64,000 bases of DNA. It comes from Planctomycetota bacterium (lineage in GTDB: Bacteria > Planctomycetota > UBA1135 > UBA2386). Positions within the stretch are counted from its first letter, which is position 1; every line of letters begins with the position of its first letter. The stretch lies in the NCBI GenBank assembly GCA_016794425.1, contig JAEUHR010000028.1:203163-267162 (forward strand), written 5' to 3'. The translations under genes were made by a program, and so were the position numbers. The notes beneath the pieces were generated by a model that was not told where the DNA came from, made no database searches, and saw nothing but the letters and a program-made list of their open reading frames with translations. Below, piece after piece: positions 53,280 to 61,957 of the stretch.

Positions 53280-53846
53280 ATGAGCTGGTCCGCGCTGTCG
53301 GCCGCCACGGCCCTGGGCTTCGCGCTGGCCGCCGATGCGTTCGCGGCGGCGTTGTGCCAGGGCACGACCGCGCGCGACCGCCACCATGCCCGCGCGCTCT
53401 GCATCGGCGCGGCGTTCGGCGCTGCGCAGGCGATCGGGCCGCTGCTCGGCTGGGCGCTCGGCGTCGCCTGCGCGAGCCTGATCGAGGCGATCGACCACTG
53501 GATCGCGTTCGCGATCCTGCTGGTGCTCGGCGTGCGCCTGTTGCGCGCCGGCCTCGCCGGCGGCACCGAGTGTGGGCCACCGGCACGCGGCTGGTTGCTG
53601 GTCGGCCTCGCGGTCGGCACCAGCGTCGACGCGGTCGCGGCCGGCTTCGCGCTGCCGACGCTCGAGCTGGCGCCGGTGGTGACCGCCGCGATCGTCGGCG
53701 CGGTCACGTTCGTGCTGTCGGCGGCCGGCGTCTACCTCGGCCGCGCGGCCGGTGCCGCGCTCGGCGGCAAGGCCGAGGTGCTGGGCGGCGTCGTGCTGGT
53801 GGCGATCGGCGTGCGGATCCTGTTCGACCACGGCGTGTTCCGCTGA
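53280..53846 (+). CDS. mntP: Putative manganese efflux pump MntP
   Basis: 188 residues with six hydrophobic segments in two similar halves, the standard MntP layout. The family acidic residues are present in ALAADAFAAAL (Asp19) and VGTSVDAVAAGF (Asp117), and the GAAFGAAQAIGPLLGW segment is conserved. The protein exports Mn2+ from the cytoplasm. ATG at 53280 is preferred; a GTG one codon before at 53277 adds one residue. In other bacteria mntP is often preceded by a yybP-ykoY riboswitch, but the 34 bases upstream here are too short for that. It lies after the lipid operon in the same direction. Confidence 0.92.
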   Translation: MSWSALSAATALGFALAADAFAAALCQGTTARDRHHARALCIGAAFGAAQAIGPLLGWALGVACASLIEAIDHWIAFAILLVLGVRLLRAGLAGGTECGPPARGWLLVGLAVGTSVDAVAAGFALPTLELAPVVTAAIVGAVTFVLSAAGVYLGRAAGAALGGKAEVLGGVVLVAIGVRILFDHGVFR

Positions 53847-53864
53847 GGCGCTACGCTGCCGCCC

Positions 53865-55148
53865 GTGTCCGCGAACCCGCCCGAGCTCGCGCCCGCGACG
53901 ACGCGGCTCGGCCTGTTGCAGCGCGGCCGCGGCGCTGGCTTCGTGGCCGCGCAGCAGGCCGCTGCCGAAGCACACGACGACCTGCTGGCGTGCGTGTTGG
54001 TCGATCCGCGGCGCGACCGCACGGTCGAACGCCGCGCCCGCTACTACGGCGAGCTACTGGTCGCGACCGGGCTGCCGCTCGAACCGCTGCTGGCCGCGCT
54101 GCCGGCCGGCGCGGCGGCGGTGCTCGCGCACGACGTGCTGGCGGCCGCCTGGGTGCTCGGCCATGCGCCCACACGCGAACTGCTGGCCGCCGCCGGCACC
54201 GACGACGCGCTGCTCGCCGGCATCACGGCCTGCCTGTGGAGCGAGCGCTGGGCCACCCCGGTGCAGCTGCCGCCGCGCGCCGCGGCCGCGTGGCTGCGGC
54301 TCGACCTGCAGGACGCCGATTCGGCGCGCGCGCAGCGCCGGCCGCTGCCGCCGACGCCGCTGGCGACGCTGTCGCTCGACGCGGTGCTCGAACTCGCGCG
54401 CGGCCCGCAGCCGGTGCGCCGCGACCGGCTGCTCGGCGAACTGTGTGCGCGCGGCGACGAGGCGACGCGGCAGCGGCTCGCCGAAGTCGTCGCCGACGAT
54501 CCGCTGTTCGAACGCGTGCGGCTGGCGGCGCGTGCGCTGGGCCTGCTCGGCGACGAACGGCTGCTGCCGCTGGCCGAGGACCTGTTCGGCCGCGAGGACG
54601 TGTTCGCCGAGCGCGCGCGGCGGTTGCCGGGCGAACTGCGCATGCGGCGCGCCTGCCTCGCCGACTACGCCTGCCACCTGCCTGGCGCACTGGCACTGCC
54701 GCTGGCGCGCGCGTGGCACGCCCGCGGCGGCCACTTCGGTGTCGTCGCCGGCCAGCTGTTCGAGCAGCACGCGACCGCGGCCGATCGCGCGGCGCTGGAA
54801 GCGTTCGTCGGCGCGCGCGCCGCGGACGGCGGCGCCGGCATCGTGCACGAACTCGACGCGCTCGGCCGGCTCGCCGATCCGGCGTCGCTGCCGCTCCTGG
54901 TCGAAGTGGCGTGCACGGCCGCCGACAGCCTGGCGCGGCGCCATGCGGTGCATGCGCTGACCGGGCTGGCGGCGCTGCCGGCGGCGCAGGCCGTGCTGCG
55001 CGAGGCACTGTGGGACGCCGAGGACGACGCGGTCGCCGCTGCCTGCGCGTTCGTCGCCGAACCGGACGCCGCAGCGCGGCAGCGGCTGGCGCAGTTGGCG
55101 GTCCATCCGCTGGTCGACGGCGAGGTCGCCGCGCGCGCGGCGCGCTGA
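53865..55148 (+). CDS. HEAT-like helical-repeat protein of unknown function
   Basis: 427 residues, cytoplasmic as far as can be seen, from GTG 18 bases after mntP. Nearly all helical, alanine- and leucine-rich, with repeats such as LLGELCARGDEATRQRLAEVVADD, VRLAARALGLLGDERLLPLAEDLFG and LARRHAVHALTGLAALPAAQAVLREALWD that resemble HEAT/PBS-lyase units. The middle contains a short MRRACLADYACHL segment with two cysteines. No enzymatic motif is visible. It lies 77 bases before the beta-lactamase gene. Function is unknown. Confidence 0.7.
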   Translation: MSANPPELAPATTRLGLLQRGRGAGFVAAQQAAAEAHDDLLACVLVDPRRDRTVERRARYYGELLVATGLPLEPLLAALPAGAAAVLAHDVLAAAWVLGHAPTRELLAAAGTDDALLAGITACLWSERWATPVQLPPRAAAAWLRLDLQDADSARAQRRPLPPTPLATLSLDAVLELARGPQPVRRDRLLGELCARGDEATRQRLAEVVADDPLFERVRLAARALGLLGDERLLPLAEDLFGREDVFAERARRLPGELRMRRACLADYACHLPGALALPLARAWHARGGHFGVVAGQLFEQHATAADRAALEAFVGARAADGGAGIVHELDALGRLADPASLPLLVEVACTAADSLARRHAVHALTGLAALPAAQAVLREALWDAEDDAVAAACAFVAEPDAAARQRLAQLAVHPLVDGEVAARAAR

Positions 55149-55225
55149 CGCCGGGTGCCGCCGCGTTCTGCTCGCCGGCTCCGAGTCGCTCGACGGGCAC
55201 GGGCCGCTGCCGTACGGTCGTGGTG

Positions 55226-56146
55226 ATGTCGCCGTCGCTGCGCCACCGTTCCGGGCTCCTTCCCGTCGTTGCCGCGGCTGCCTTCGCGGGTTGCAGATCG
55301 ACCCCGAACGGAGCGTTCGGCGCCGATCTGGCGGGGGACCTGGCGGCGCTCGAGCGCGGCGGCCGGCTCGGCGTCGCGGTGCTCGACACCGGCGACGGCT
55401 CGGTGCGCGGGCATCGGCTCGACGAGCGGTTCGCGATGTGTTCGACGTTCAAGCTGGCGCTCGCCGCGATGGTGCTGGACCGTGCCGCCGCCGGCGGGCT
55501 GGCGCTCGAGGAACGGCTGCGCGTCGAGCCCGGCGACCTGCTGGCGCACGCGCCGGTCGCGAAGGCGGCCGTCGACGCGGCGCTGGCGCGCGGGGCGGCG
55601 GCGACCGAACTGACGCGCGCGCAGCTCGCCGAGGCGGCGCAGACCACCAGTGACAACACCGCCGCGAACGTGCTGCTGCGCGACGTCGGCGGGCCTGGGG
55701 CGTTCACGGCCTGGTGCCGGGCGCACGGTGACGCGGTCACGCGGCTCGACCGCTACGAGCCGCAGATGAACGCCGTGCGGCCGGGCGACGAGCGCGACAC
55801 GACGACGCCGCGCGCGATGGCGCAGCTGGTGGCGCGGCTCTTCGGCGGCGCGCTGGCGGTGCCGGCGCGGCAGACGCTGCGGCAGTGGATGATCGCCACC
55901 GGGACCGGTGCCGCACGCGTGCGCCGCGGCCTGCCGGCCGACTGGACCGCCGGCGACAAGACCGGCACCGGCGGCGGCGAGGGCTTCACCGTGAAGTGCA
56001 ACGACGTGGTCTGGGTCGAACCGCCGGGCCGCGCGCCGCTGGTCGTGGTCGTCTACTACGACACCGGTCGGCCCGGCGAGTGGCCCAGCGACGCCGACGA
56101 AGCCGTGCTCGCCGAAGTGGGCCGTCTCGTCGCGCGCGCCCGCTGA
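55226..56146 (+). CDS. Class A beta-lactamase (lipoprotein form)
   Basis: 306 residues. A lipobox (FAGC, Cys23) indicates a lipoprotein. All class A motifs are present: STFK with Ser73 and Lys76, SDN at 142-144, the omega-loop EPQMN with Glu178 and Asn182, and KTG at 245-247. A fold such as that of TEM/PSE enzymes is therefore expected, and the serine and glutamate needed for deacylation are intact. Substrate range cannot be read from sequence. The region upstream holds no LysR-type regulator. It is oriented with the helical-repeat gene and converges on the radical SAM gene with 15 bases between stops. Confidence 0.93.
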   Translation: MSPSLRHRSGLLPVVAAAAFAGCRSTPNGAFGADLAGDLAALERGGRLGVAVLDTGDGSVRGHRLDERFAMCSTFKLALAAMVLDRAAAGGLALEERLRVEPGDLLAHAPVAKAAVDAALARGAAATELTRAQLAEAAQTTSDNTAANVLLRDVGGPGAFTAWCRAHGDAVTRLDRYEPQMNAVRPGDERDTTTPRAMAQLVARLFGGALAVPARQTLRQWMIATGTGAARVRRGLPADWTAGDKTGTGGGEGFTVKCNDVVWVEPPGRAPLVVVVYYDTGRPGEWPSDADEAVLAEVGRLVARAR

Positions 56147-56161
56147 GCCGCGGCGCCGGGC

Positions 56162-58162
56162 TCAGTCCTCGTCGTCGTCGCTGTCGCCGGGGGCGCACGG
56201 CATGCCACCGCGCGGCTTCGTGCCGGCGTCCTTGCTGTGCACGTAGGTCGGGTCGCCGCGGCGGCCGCGCCCGTTCGCGGCATCGCGGCGCGCCGCGACG
56301 GCGGCCTTCGGCGGGTTGGCGGGGATCAGGCACTGCGGGCCCGATCCGATCAGGTCCTTGCGGCCTGCTTCGACCAACGCCTTGTGCACGACGAACCAGT
56401 TCTCCGGCTTGAAGAACTGCATCAGCGCGCGCTGCACCTCGCGGTCCTTCAGCTTCTTGACGGTCTCGACCGGCTGCATCGTCATCGGGTCGAGGCCGGT
56501 CCAGTACATGCACGTCGCGATGTCCATCGGCGCCGGGATGAAGTCCTGCACCTGCCGCGGCCGGTAGCCGCGCGCCTTCAGGAACACCGCCAGTTCGATC
56601 ATCTCGTGCACGCCCGAGCCGGGATGCGACGCGATGAAGTAGGGGATCAGGTACTGCTCCTTGCCGGCGCGCTGGCTCGCGGCGGCGAACTTCTCGGCGA
56701 ACTCGTCGAACGTCGTCGTCGCCGGCTTCTTCATCAGCGACAGCACCTTGTCGCTGGTGTGCTCGGGGGCCACCTTGAGCTGGCCGCCGACGTGGTGCCG
56801 CGCCATGTCCTCGAGGTACTCGTCGTCGAACCGCGCGAGGTCCATGCGGATGCCCGACGCGACGCGCACGCTGGTCACGCCGGGTGTCTCGCGCACCTGC
56901 TGCAGCAGCTGCTTCGTCGGGCCGTGGTCGACCCCGAGCAGCTTGCACACCGTCGGGTGGATGCACGACAGGCGCCGGCACTTCGCTTCGACGTCGGGGC
57001 GCGAGCAGCGCATCTGGTACATGTTCGCGGTCGGCCCGCCGACGTCGCTGATCGCGCCGGCGAAGTCCGGGTCGGCGGCCATGCGCTGCACTTCGCGGAG
57101 GATCGACTGCTGGCTGCGGCTCTGGATCGCGCGGCCCTGGTGCATCGTGATCGAACAGAACGTGCAGCCGCCGAAGCAGCCGCGCATCGTCGTCACGCTG
57201 TCCTTGATCATCGTGTGCGCCGGGATCGGCTCGCGGTAGCGCGGGTGCGGCCGGCGCGTGTAGGGCAGGTCGTAGACGCGGTCCAGCTCGCGCTCGTCGA
57301 GCGCGAGCGCCGGCGGGTTGACGACCAGCAGCCGGTCGCCGTGGCGCTGCGTGAGCCGGCGGCCGTTCTGCGGGTTGGTCTCGTGGTGCAGCAGGCGCGT
57401 CGCGGTCGCGAACGCGACCTTGTCGCCGCCGACCGCCTCGAAGCTCGGCAGCTCGACGGTCCGGTTGTCGCACGCCGCGTCGTGCCACTCGTGCGCGGGC
57501 AGCGCTTCCTTGGCGCCGAGCAGGTAGGCGACGCCGCGCAGATCGCGGCAGGCAGTGATCGGCTTGCCGTCGCGCAGGCGCCGGCAGACTTCGACCAGCA
57601 CGCGTTCGCCCATGCCGAAGCCGAGCAGGTCGGCCTTCGACGTGACGAGGATCGACGGCCGCACGGTCTCCGACCAGTAGTCGAAGTGGGCGATGCGACG
57701 CAGCGACGCTTCGACGCCGCCGGCGACCACCGGCACGCCGGGGAACGCTTCGCGGCACCGCTGCGCGTAGACGTTCGTCGCGCGGTCGGGCCGCAGCTCG
57801 ATGCGACCACCGGGCGAGTAGGCGTCGTCGTTGCGCCGCTTCTTGTTCGCCGTGTAGTGGTTGATCATCGAGTCCATGTTGCCGGCGCTGACCGCGAAGC
57901 AGAGCCGCGGCCGACCGAACTGGCGGAACTCGTCGGCGGTGGTCCAAGCCGGCTGCGGCAGGATCGCGACGCGGAACCCCTCGGCTTCGAGCACGCGGCC
58001 GAGCAGCGCGGCGGCGAACGACGGGTGGTCGACGTAGGCGTCGCCCGACACGAACACGACGTCGACCTCGTCCCAGCCGCGCGCCTTGCACTCCGCCATC
58101 GTGGTGGGGAGGAAGGCGCTCGCGGGCGGTGGGCTGCAGGGGGTGGGCGCTGAGGGGGCCAT
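56162..58162 (-). CDS. ygiQ: YgiQ-family radical SAM protein
   Basis: 666 residues. The N-terminal domain (about 30-300) is of the UPF0313 type ([30 protein letters not shown]). The radical SAM core has CFGGCTFC (Cys329, Cys333, Cys336) for the 4Fe-4S cluster, followed by the TIM-barrel segments up to about 560. The C-terminal part ([22 protein letters not shown]) is also typical of this group. The reaction is not established for the family. The tail is basic then acidic and may be disordered. ATG at 58162 is chosen because the recognisable domain follows; the frame upstream has no family-like sequence. Confidence 0.93.
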   Translation of the reverse strand: MAPSAPTPCSPPPASAFLPTTMAECKARGWDEVDVVFVSGDAYVDHPSFAAALLGRVLEAEGFRVAILPQPAWTTADEFRQFGRPRLCFAVSAGNMDSMINHYTANKKRRNDDAYSPGGRIELRPDRATNVYAQRCREAFPGVPVVAGGVEASLRRIAHFDYWSETVRPSILVTSKADLLGFGMGERVLVEVCRRLRDGKPITACRDLRGVAYLLGAKEALPAHEWHDAACDNRTVELPSFEAVGGDKVAFATATRLLHHETNPQNGRRLTQRHGDRLLVVNPPALALDERELDRVYDLPYTRRPHPRYREPIPAHTMIKDSVTTMRGCFGGCTFCSITMHQGRAIQSRSQQSILREVQRMAADPDFAGAISDVGGPTANMYQMRCSRPDVEAKCRRLSCIHPTVCKLLGVDHGPTKQLLQQVRETPGVTSVRVASGIRMDLARFDDEYLEDMARHHVGGQLKVAPEHTSDKVLSLMKKPATTTFDEFAEKFAAASQRAGKEQYLIPYFIASHPGSGVHEMIELAVFLKARGYRPRQVQDFIPAPMDIATCMYWTGLDPMTMQPVETVKKLKDREVQRALMQFFKPENWFVVHKALVEAGRKDLIGSGPQCLIPANPPKAAVAARRDAANGRGRRGDPTYVHSKDAGTKPRGGMPCAPGDSDDDED

Positions 58163-58563
58163 CGGGGGCGAGGATGGTAGCCGGGCGGCGGCCGCGGCGG
58201 TGGGGGCAGGTGGGTTCGTGATGGGTGGGGAGGTCCATTCCGGCGATGCGCTGCCACCGCGCAGCACGTTCGTGCCACAGAGCCGGCGGCGACGTGGCGA
58301 AGTCCGGAGGTCGGTTCGGTTGCAGGTGTTCGCGAGCACGGAGCCAGGCGGACGACGAGCCGCCGTCCCCGACACTCAACTCGCCGGCAGCCGATCGAAC
58401 AGCGCGACCAGCGCGAACGACGACGGCCGTGCAGGCTATCAAGAAGCGACTTGCGGCCCCGTCGTCGTGAAGCGTCCGGGCGCTCACCGAACGGCGTGTC
58501 GGTAGACGGTGTGCTTCCTGTTCGGCATCCCGCGCGTGTGGTCTCGACGGAATGCCGGTCCGA
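58163..58563. other. Intergenic region between the radical SAM gene and the kinase gene
   Basis: 401 bases. Open frames on both strands are low-complexity in composition and show no family-like sequence, so I call no gene. Both flanking genes are on the minus strand: the kinase gene ends here and the radical SAM gene starts here, so it may contain the promoter of the latter. I see no clear repeat, terminator stem or RNA structure. Confidence 0.45.
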
Positions 58564-61350
58564 TCACTTGCCCTTCTCGGCGGCGAGAGCGGCCTGGCAG
58601 CGGGCGAGGGCGTCGCGGTAGTCCTGCAGGCGCGGGCTCGTCGGCGACAGCTGCTCGGTCGCGAGCTGGATGCTCTCCTCGATCTCGGGCAGTGCCCCGG
58701 CGAAGTCCTTGGCATCCATCCTGGCTGACGCCGAGCGCGGCAGGATGTCGAGCAACGGAGCTGCGCCGTTGGGCAGTCGGCGCAGCATCGCCACGGCGAG
58801 ATCGAAGTTCTGCCGCGCGTCGTCGTACTTCTTCAGCTTCTGCTGCACGCGCGCCAGATTGGCGAAGCTGATCGCGACCCCGATGTGATCGAACGTGTAC
58901 AGCCGTCGGTACATCTCCAACGCTTCGATGCACGCTTGCTCGGCGATGTCGGGCGGGTCCTTCCGCATTCGCAGTGCCGCCAGCGTGAACAGCATGTGCG
59001 CCGTACGCGGATGGTCGCCGGGAACGAGGCGCCGCTGCATCGCGAGCGCTTCCGCGATCAACGGCTCGGCTTCGTCGCCGCGGCCGAGTTCGTTGCGCAG
59101 GTACGCGAGGTTGGTGAGCGCCTCCGCGATGGTCGGGTGATCGCCGCGATACAGGCGCCGCCCCATCTCGAGTGCTTCGACGAACAGCGGCTCGGCCTCC
59201 TCGCGGCGCCCGTTGTGCACGCGTGAGGTCGCGAGGTTGTTGAGCCCGACCGAGAGGTCCGGATGGTCGCCCGTGTAGAGGCGCCGCCGCATCGCGAGGG
59301 CCTGTTCGTACAGTGCCTCCGCCTCGTCCGCGTGGCCCATTGCCGAGCGCACGCTGCCCAGGTTGTCGAGGATCTTCGACTTCGCCGAGGTGTCACCCGG
59401 CGCGAGTCGTTCGAACATCGCCAGCGCGTCGCGCAACAACGGCTCCGCGGCGGCGGGTTGGCCGAGGTCGGTGCGCAGGTCGCCGAGATTGTTGAGCAGC
59501 GTCGCGACGTGCGAGTTGTCACCCGTCGCAAGTCGTTGGTAGATCGCCAGTGCGCGCGTCATCAGCGGCTCGGCGTCGCGGCCCCGGCCGAGTTTGATCA
59601 GCACCAAGGCGACGTCGTTGAGGCACGAGGCCACGATGCCGTGATCGCCGGGGTGCAGCCGTTCGTAGATGGCCAGCGCCTCGGTCGCGAGCGCGTATGC
59701 CTCCTCGGGTTGGCCGTTGTTGTTGAACACGACCGAGACCGTCTTCTTCAGCGCCGCTTCGGTCTCCGGGTCGTCGTCGAAGCGACCCGCCTCGATGTCG
59801 GCCAGCGCCTTCTTCATGGCGTCGACGACCGTGACGTCCTGACCACCGCCTTGGTACGCGTCGCCTTCGCGCAGCGCCATGACCACGAAGTCGCGGATCG
59901 TCTCGGCGCGTTGACGAGCCTTCGCCTCTTCCTGCTGCGCCGCTTCGGCACGTCGCGCTTCTGCGGTGGCCTTCTTCTCGTTCTCCTCCGCGGCCAAGCG
60001 TGCCTTGCTCTCCGACTCCTGCAGCGTGACGGCGCGATCGCGTTGTGTGGCTGCGACACTCGCCTGCCACGCGAACGCGACGATGCCGAGCAGCAGCGCC
60101 AGTGTCACCGCGGCGGCCGCTGCGAACAGCGCGCGATGGCGGCGCACCACTTTGCGCAAGCGGTATCCGGCACTCGGCGGTGCGGCGGCGACCGCGTCGC
60201 CGGCGAGGTAGCGGCGGATGTCGAGCGCGAGGCCGTTGGCCGTGTCGTAACGGCGCGCGCGGTCCTTCTCGAGCGCCTTCATCACGATCCAATCGAGCTC
60301 GCCGCGCAGCATCGGCACGAGTCGAGTCGGCTCGATGCGACGGTGCGCTGCGATCCTGGCAAGCGTGTCGCGCGACTCGTGCAGGCGCGTCGACGGGCGC
60401 GGCGGATCCACTTCGCGGATCATCCGCTGGATCTCGCCGAGCATCGCGTCGTGCAGGGTCTTCTTGTCGAACGGCGTGCTGCCCGTCAACAGTTCGTAGA
60501 GCAGGATGCCGAGCGAATAGACGTCGGTGCGCGTGTCGATGTCTGCCGAGCCGGCCGCCTGCTCCGGGCTCATGTACTGCAGCGTGCCGATCACCTGCTG
60601 GTGTTCGGTGAGCAGCGTCCTGTCCGTGAGCGCTTGGCCGGTCGCTTTCGCGATGCCGAAGTCGATGACCTTCGCCATCGGGCGCCCGTCCTGCGTGGTG
60701 ACCAGCACGTTCGACGGCTTCAGGTCGCGATGGATGATGCCCTTGCCGTGCGCGTGCTGCACCGCGGCGCAGACCTGCGCGAGGATCTCGAGGCGATCGG
60801 CGATCGGCAGCTCGTGCTGGTCGCAGTACTCGACGATCGGTGACCCCTGCACGAGGTCCATCACGAAGTACGGGCGCCCGGCGGTGGTGGCGCCGGCATC
60901 GAGCACCCGCGCGATGTGCGCGTGGTCCATCAACGCGAGCGCCTGGCGTTCCTGTTCGAAGCGGGCGACCACCTGCTTCGTATCCATGCCGAGCTTGATG
61001 ATCTTCAGCGCGACTTTGCGTGCGACCGGCTGCTGTTGCTCGGCGAGGAACACGACGCCGAAGCCACCTTCACCCAGTTGCTGCAGCAGCGTGTAGGGCC
61101 CGATGCGCGAGCCCGGGCCCTCGCCCAGGGGTTCGACGATGCGGCTGCTCGGTGTGGTCGGCGGTGTCACCGCGGTCGGGCTGCCGAGGAACTGCTCGTC
61201 GTCGGCCACCGCCAGCATCGCCAGCAGACGCTGCTGCAGCGCGTCGTCGCCCGCGCATTCCTGCCGGAGGAACGTCGTTCGCGCCGATTTCGGCAACTCG
61301 AACGCGAGAGCGAACAGCTCCCGCAGCCGGGCATGGTGGGGGTCGGTCAT
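58564..61350 (-). CDS. Ser/Thr protein kinase with C-terminal TPR repeats
   Basis: 928 residues. A helical N-terminal part (about 1-75, LRELFALAFELP) resembles those that precede planctomycete STKs. The kinase domain is at about 86-385, with G-loop GEGGFG at 93-98, Lys116 in VALKI, HRDLKPSN at 207-214 and DFG at 230-232, all intact. A membrane segment (about 407-428) follows, then a coiled coil (about 435-490) with many E/K/A residues and an array of tetratricopeptide repeats to the end (EALAIYERLHPGDH, EALAMFERLAPGDT and similar, each about 42 residues). These are of the kinesin-light-chain type. The ATG at 61350 is chosen; an upstream ATG at 61383 adds 11 residues. Confidence 0.93.
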   Translation of the reverse strand: MTDPHHARLRELFALAFELPKSARTTFLRQECAGDDALQQRLLAMLAVADDEQFLGSPTAVTPPTTPSSRIVEPLGEGPGSRIGPYTLLQQLGEGGFGVVFLAEQQQPVARKVALKIIKLGMDTKQVVARFEQERQALALMDHAHIARVLDAGATTAGRPYFVMDLVQGSPIVEYCDQHELPIADRLEILAQVCAAVQHAHGKGIIHRDLKPSNVLVTTQDGRPMAKVIDFGIAKATGQALTDRTLLTEHQQVIGTLQYMSPEQAAGSADIDTRTDVYSLGILLYELLTGSTPFDKKTLHDAMLGEIQRMIREVDPPRPSTRLHESRDTLARIAAHRRIEPTRLVPMLRGELDWIVMKALEKDRARRYDTANGLALDIRRYLAGDAVAAAPPSAGYRLRKVVRRHRALFAAAAAVTLALLLGIVAFAWQASVAATQRDRAVTLQESESKARLAAEENEKKATAEARRAEAAQQEEAKARQRAETIRDFVVMALREGDAYQGGGQDVTVVDAMKKALADIEAGRFDDDPETEAALKKTVSVVFNNNGQPEEAYALATEALAIYERLHPGDHGIVASCLNDVALVLIKLGRGRDAEPLMTRALAIYQRLATGDNSHVATLLNNLGDLRTDLGQPAAAEPLLRDALAMFERLAPGDTSAKSKILDNLGSVRSAMGHADEAEALYEQALAMRRRLYTGDHPDLSVGLNNLATSRVHNGRREEAEPLFVEALEMGRRLYRGDHPTIAEALTNLAYLRNELGRGDEAEPLIAEALAMQRRLVPGDHPRTAHMLFTLAALRMRKDPPDIAEQACIEALEMYRRLYTFDHIGVAISFANLARVQQKLKKYDDARQNFDLAVAMLRRLPNGAAPLLDILPRSASARMDAKDFAGALPEIEESIQLATEQLSPTSPRLQDYRDALARCQAALAAEKGK

Positions 61351-61440
61351 CGGGGTGGACGAGAGAGGCGTCGCGATGATCACACGCGGCGCCGAGGTGG
61401 CAAGCCGACAAGGCGAAGATCGCGGCGCCTACCAGGCCGG

Positions 61441-61617
61441 GTGTTCCTCGTCGACGTGCTGGTCTGCCCGCACTGCCGCGGGGTGCTTTGGCTGTCGGCG
61501 GCGATCCACGATCCGTCGTCAGTCGAACGAGTGCTGCGGGCGATGGGGCTGCCGACCTTGGCGCCGGCACTCGCGGCAGCGCGGTCGCCGCCGGTGCAGG
61601 CGGACTTGCCCTGGTAG
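61441..61617 (+). pseudogene. Remnant of a transposase C-terminus (IS91-like)
   Basis: The 58 codons to a TAG at 61615-61617 read FLVDVLVCPHCRGV at the start, then LSAAIHDPSSVERVLRAMGLP and a run APALAAARSPPVQ. This pattern (VDVL-CP-C-G, an AAI-DP segment, RVL-MGLP and a proline-alanine tail ending in PW) is that of the C-terminus of IS91-type transposases, as I know the family. The upstream part that would hold the HUH/Y2 catalytic domain is gone: only kinase antisense sequence lies before it. It is a truncated copy. No inverted repeats of an element can be seen around it. Confidence 0.7.
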
Positions 61618-61957
61618 GTCGGCTGGTTGGCTCGGCTCGGCGTGTCGCGATGGTGGCGAATGGGTCGCCGCGGGCTACTGGTGTGCGCCGAGGACGGAAT
61701 CTCGGGCGAAACGCTGCGCCGCGGAGGGGTCGGCTGCGGTGTCGACCGGTGGCGGGCGAGGCGGGTCGTGGGGGAGTGGGTTCCGGGTGGTCCGGGACCG
61801 CTGCTTGTTTCACCTACGCGCGCACCTGTCCGAGCCTCCCCGACTTCTCGTTCACGAACGCGCTGCGTTTCACGATCGGCGAGTGGAGCAGGAAAACCGC
61901 GAACGCGGCGTGCGGCTACTTCGCTGCCTCTGGGGGCGCTCGCCCCCGAAGGCACTC
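61618..61957. other. Intergenic region after the transposase remnant
   Basis: 340 bases without a gene that I can support. Near the end, at 61932-61947, is a perfect 7-base-pair stem with a 2-base loop (GGGGGCG-CT-CGCCCCC), 10 bases before the start codon of the following gene. The stretch is probably residual sequence of the same lost element and the promoter region of the secreted-protein gene. Confidence 0.5.
61932..61947 (+). repeat. Strong GC hairpin just upstream of a start codon
   Basis: Seven base pairs (GGGGGCG with CGCCCCC) around a CT loop, ending 10 bases before the ATG at 61958. It would cover or adjoin the ribosome binding site. It may be a leftover element end or may act on translation; the sequence does not tell. 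Confidence 0.5.

Noticed and set aside
58086..58505. Open frame of 139 codons in the gap between the radical SAM and kinase genes
   Set aside because: No hydrophobic or family pattern, overlaps the start of the radical SAM gene on the other strand, and low-complexity glycine and alanine runs.
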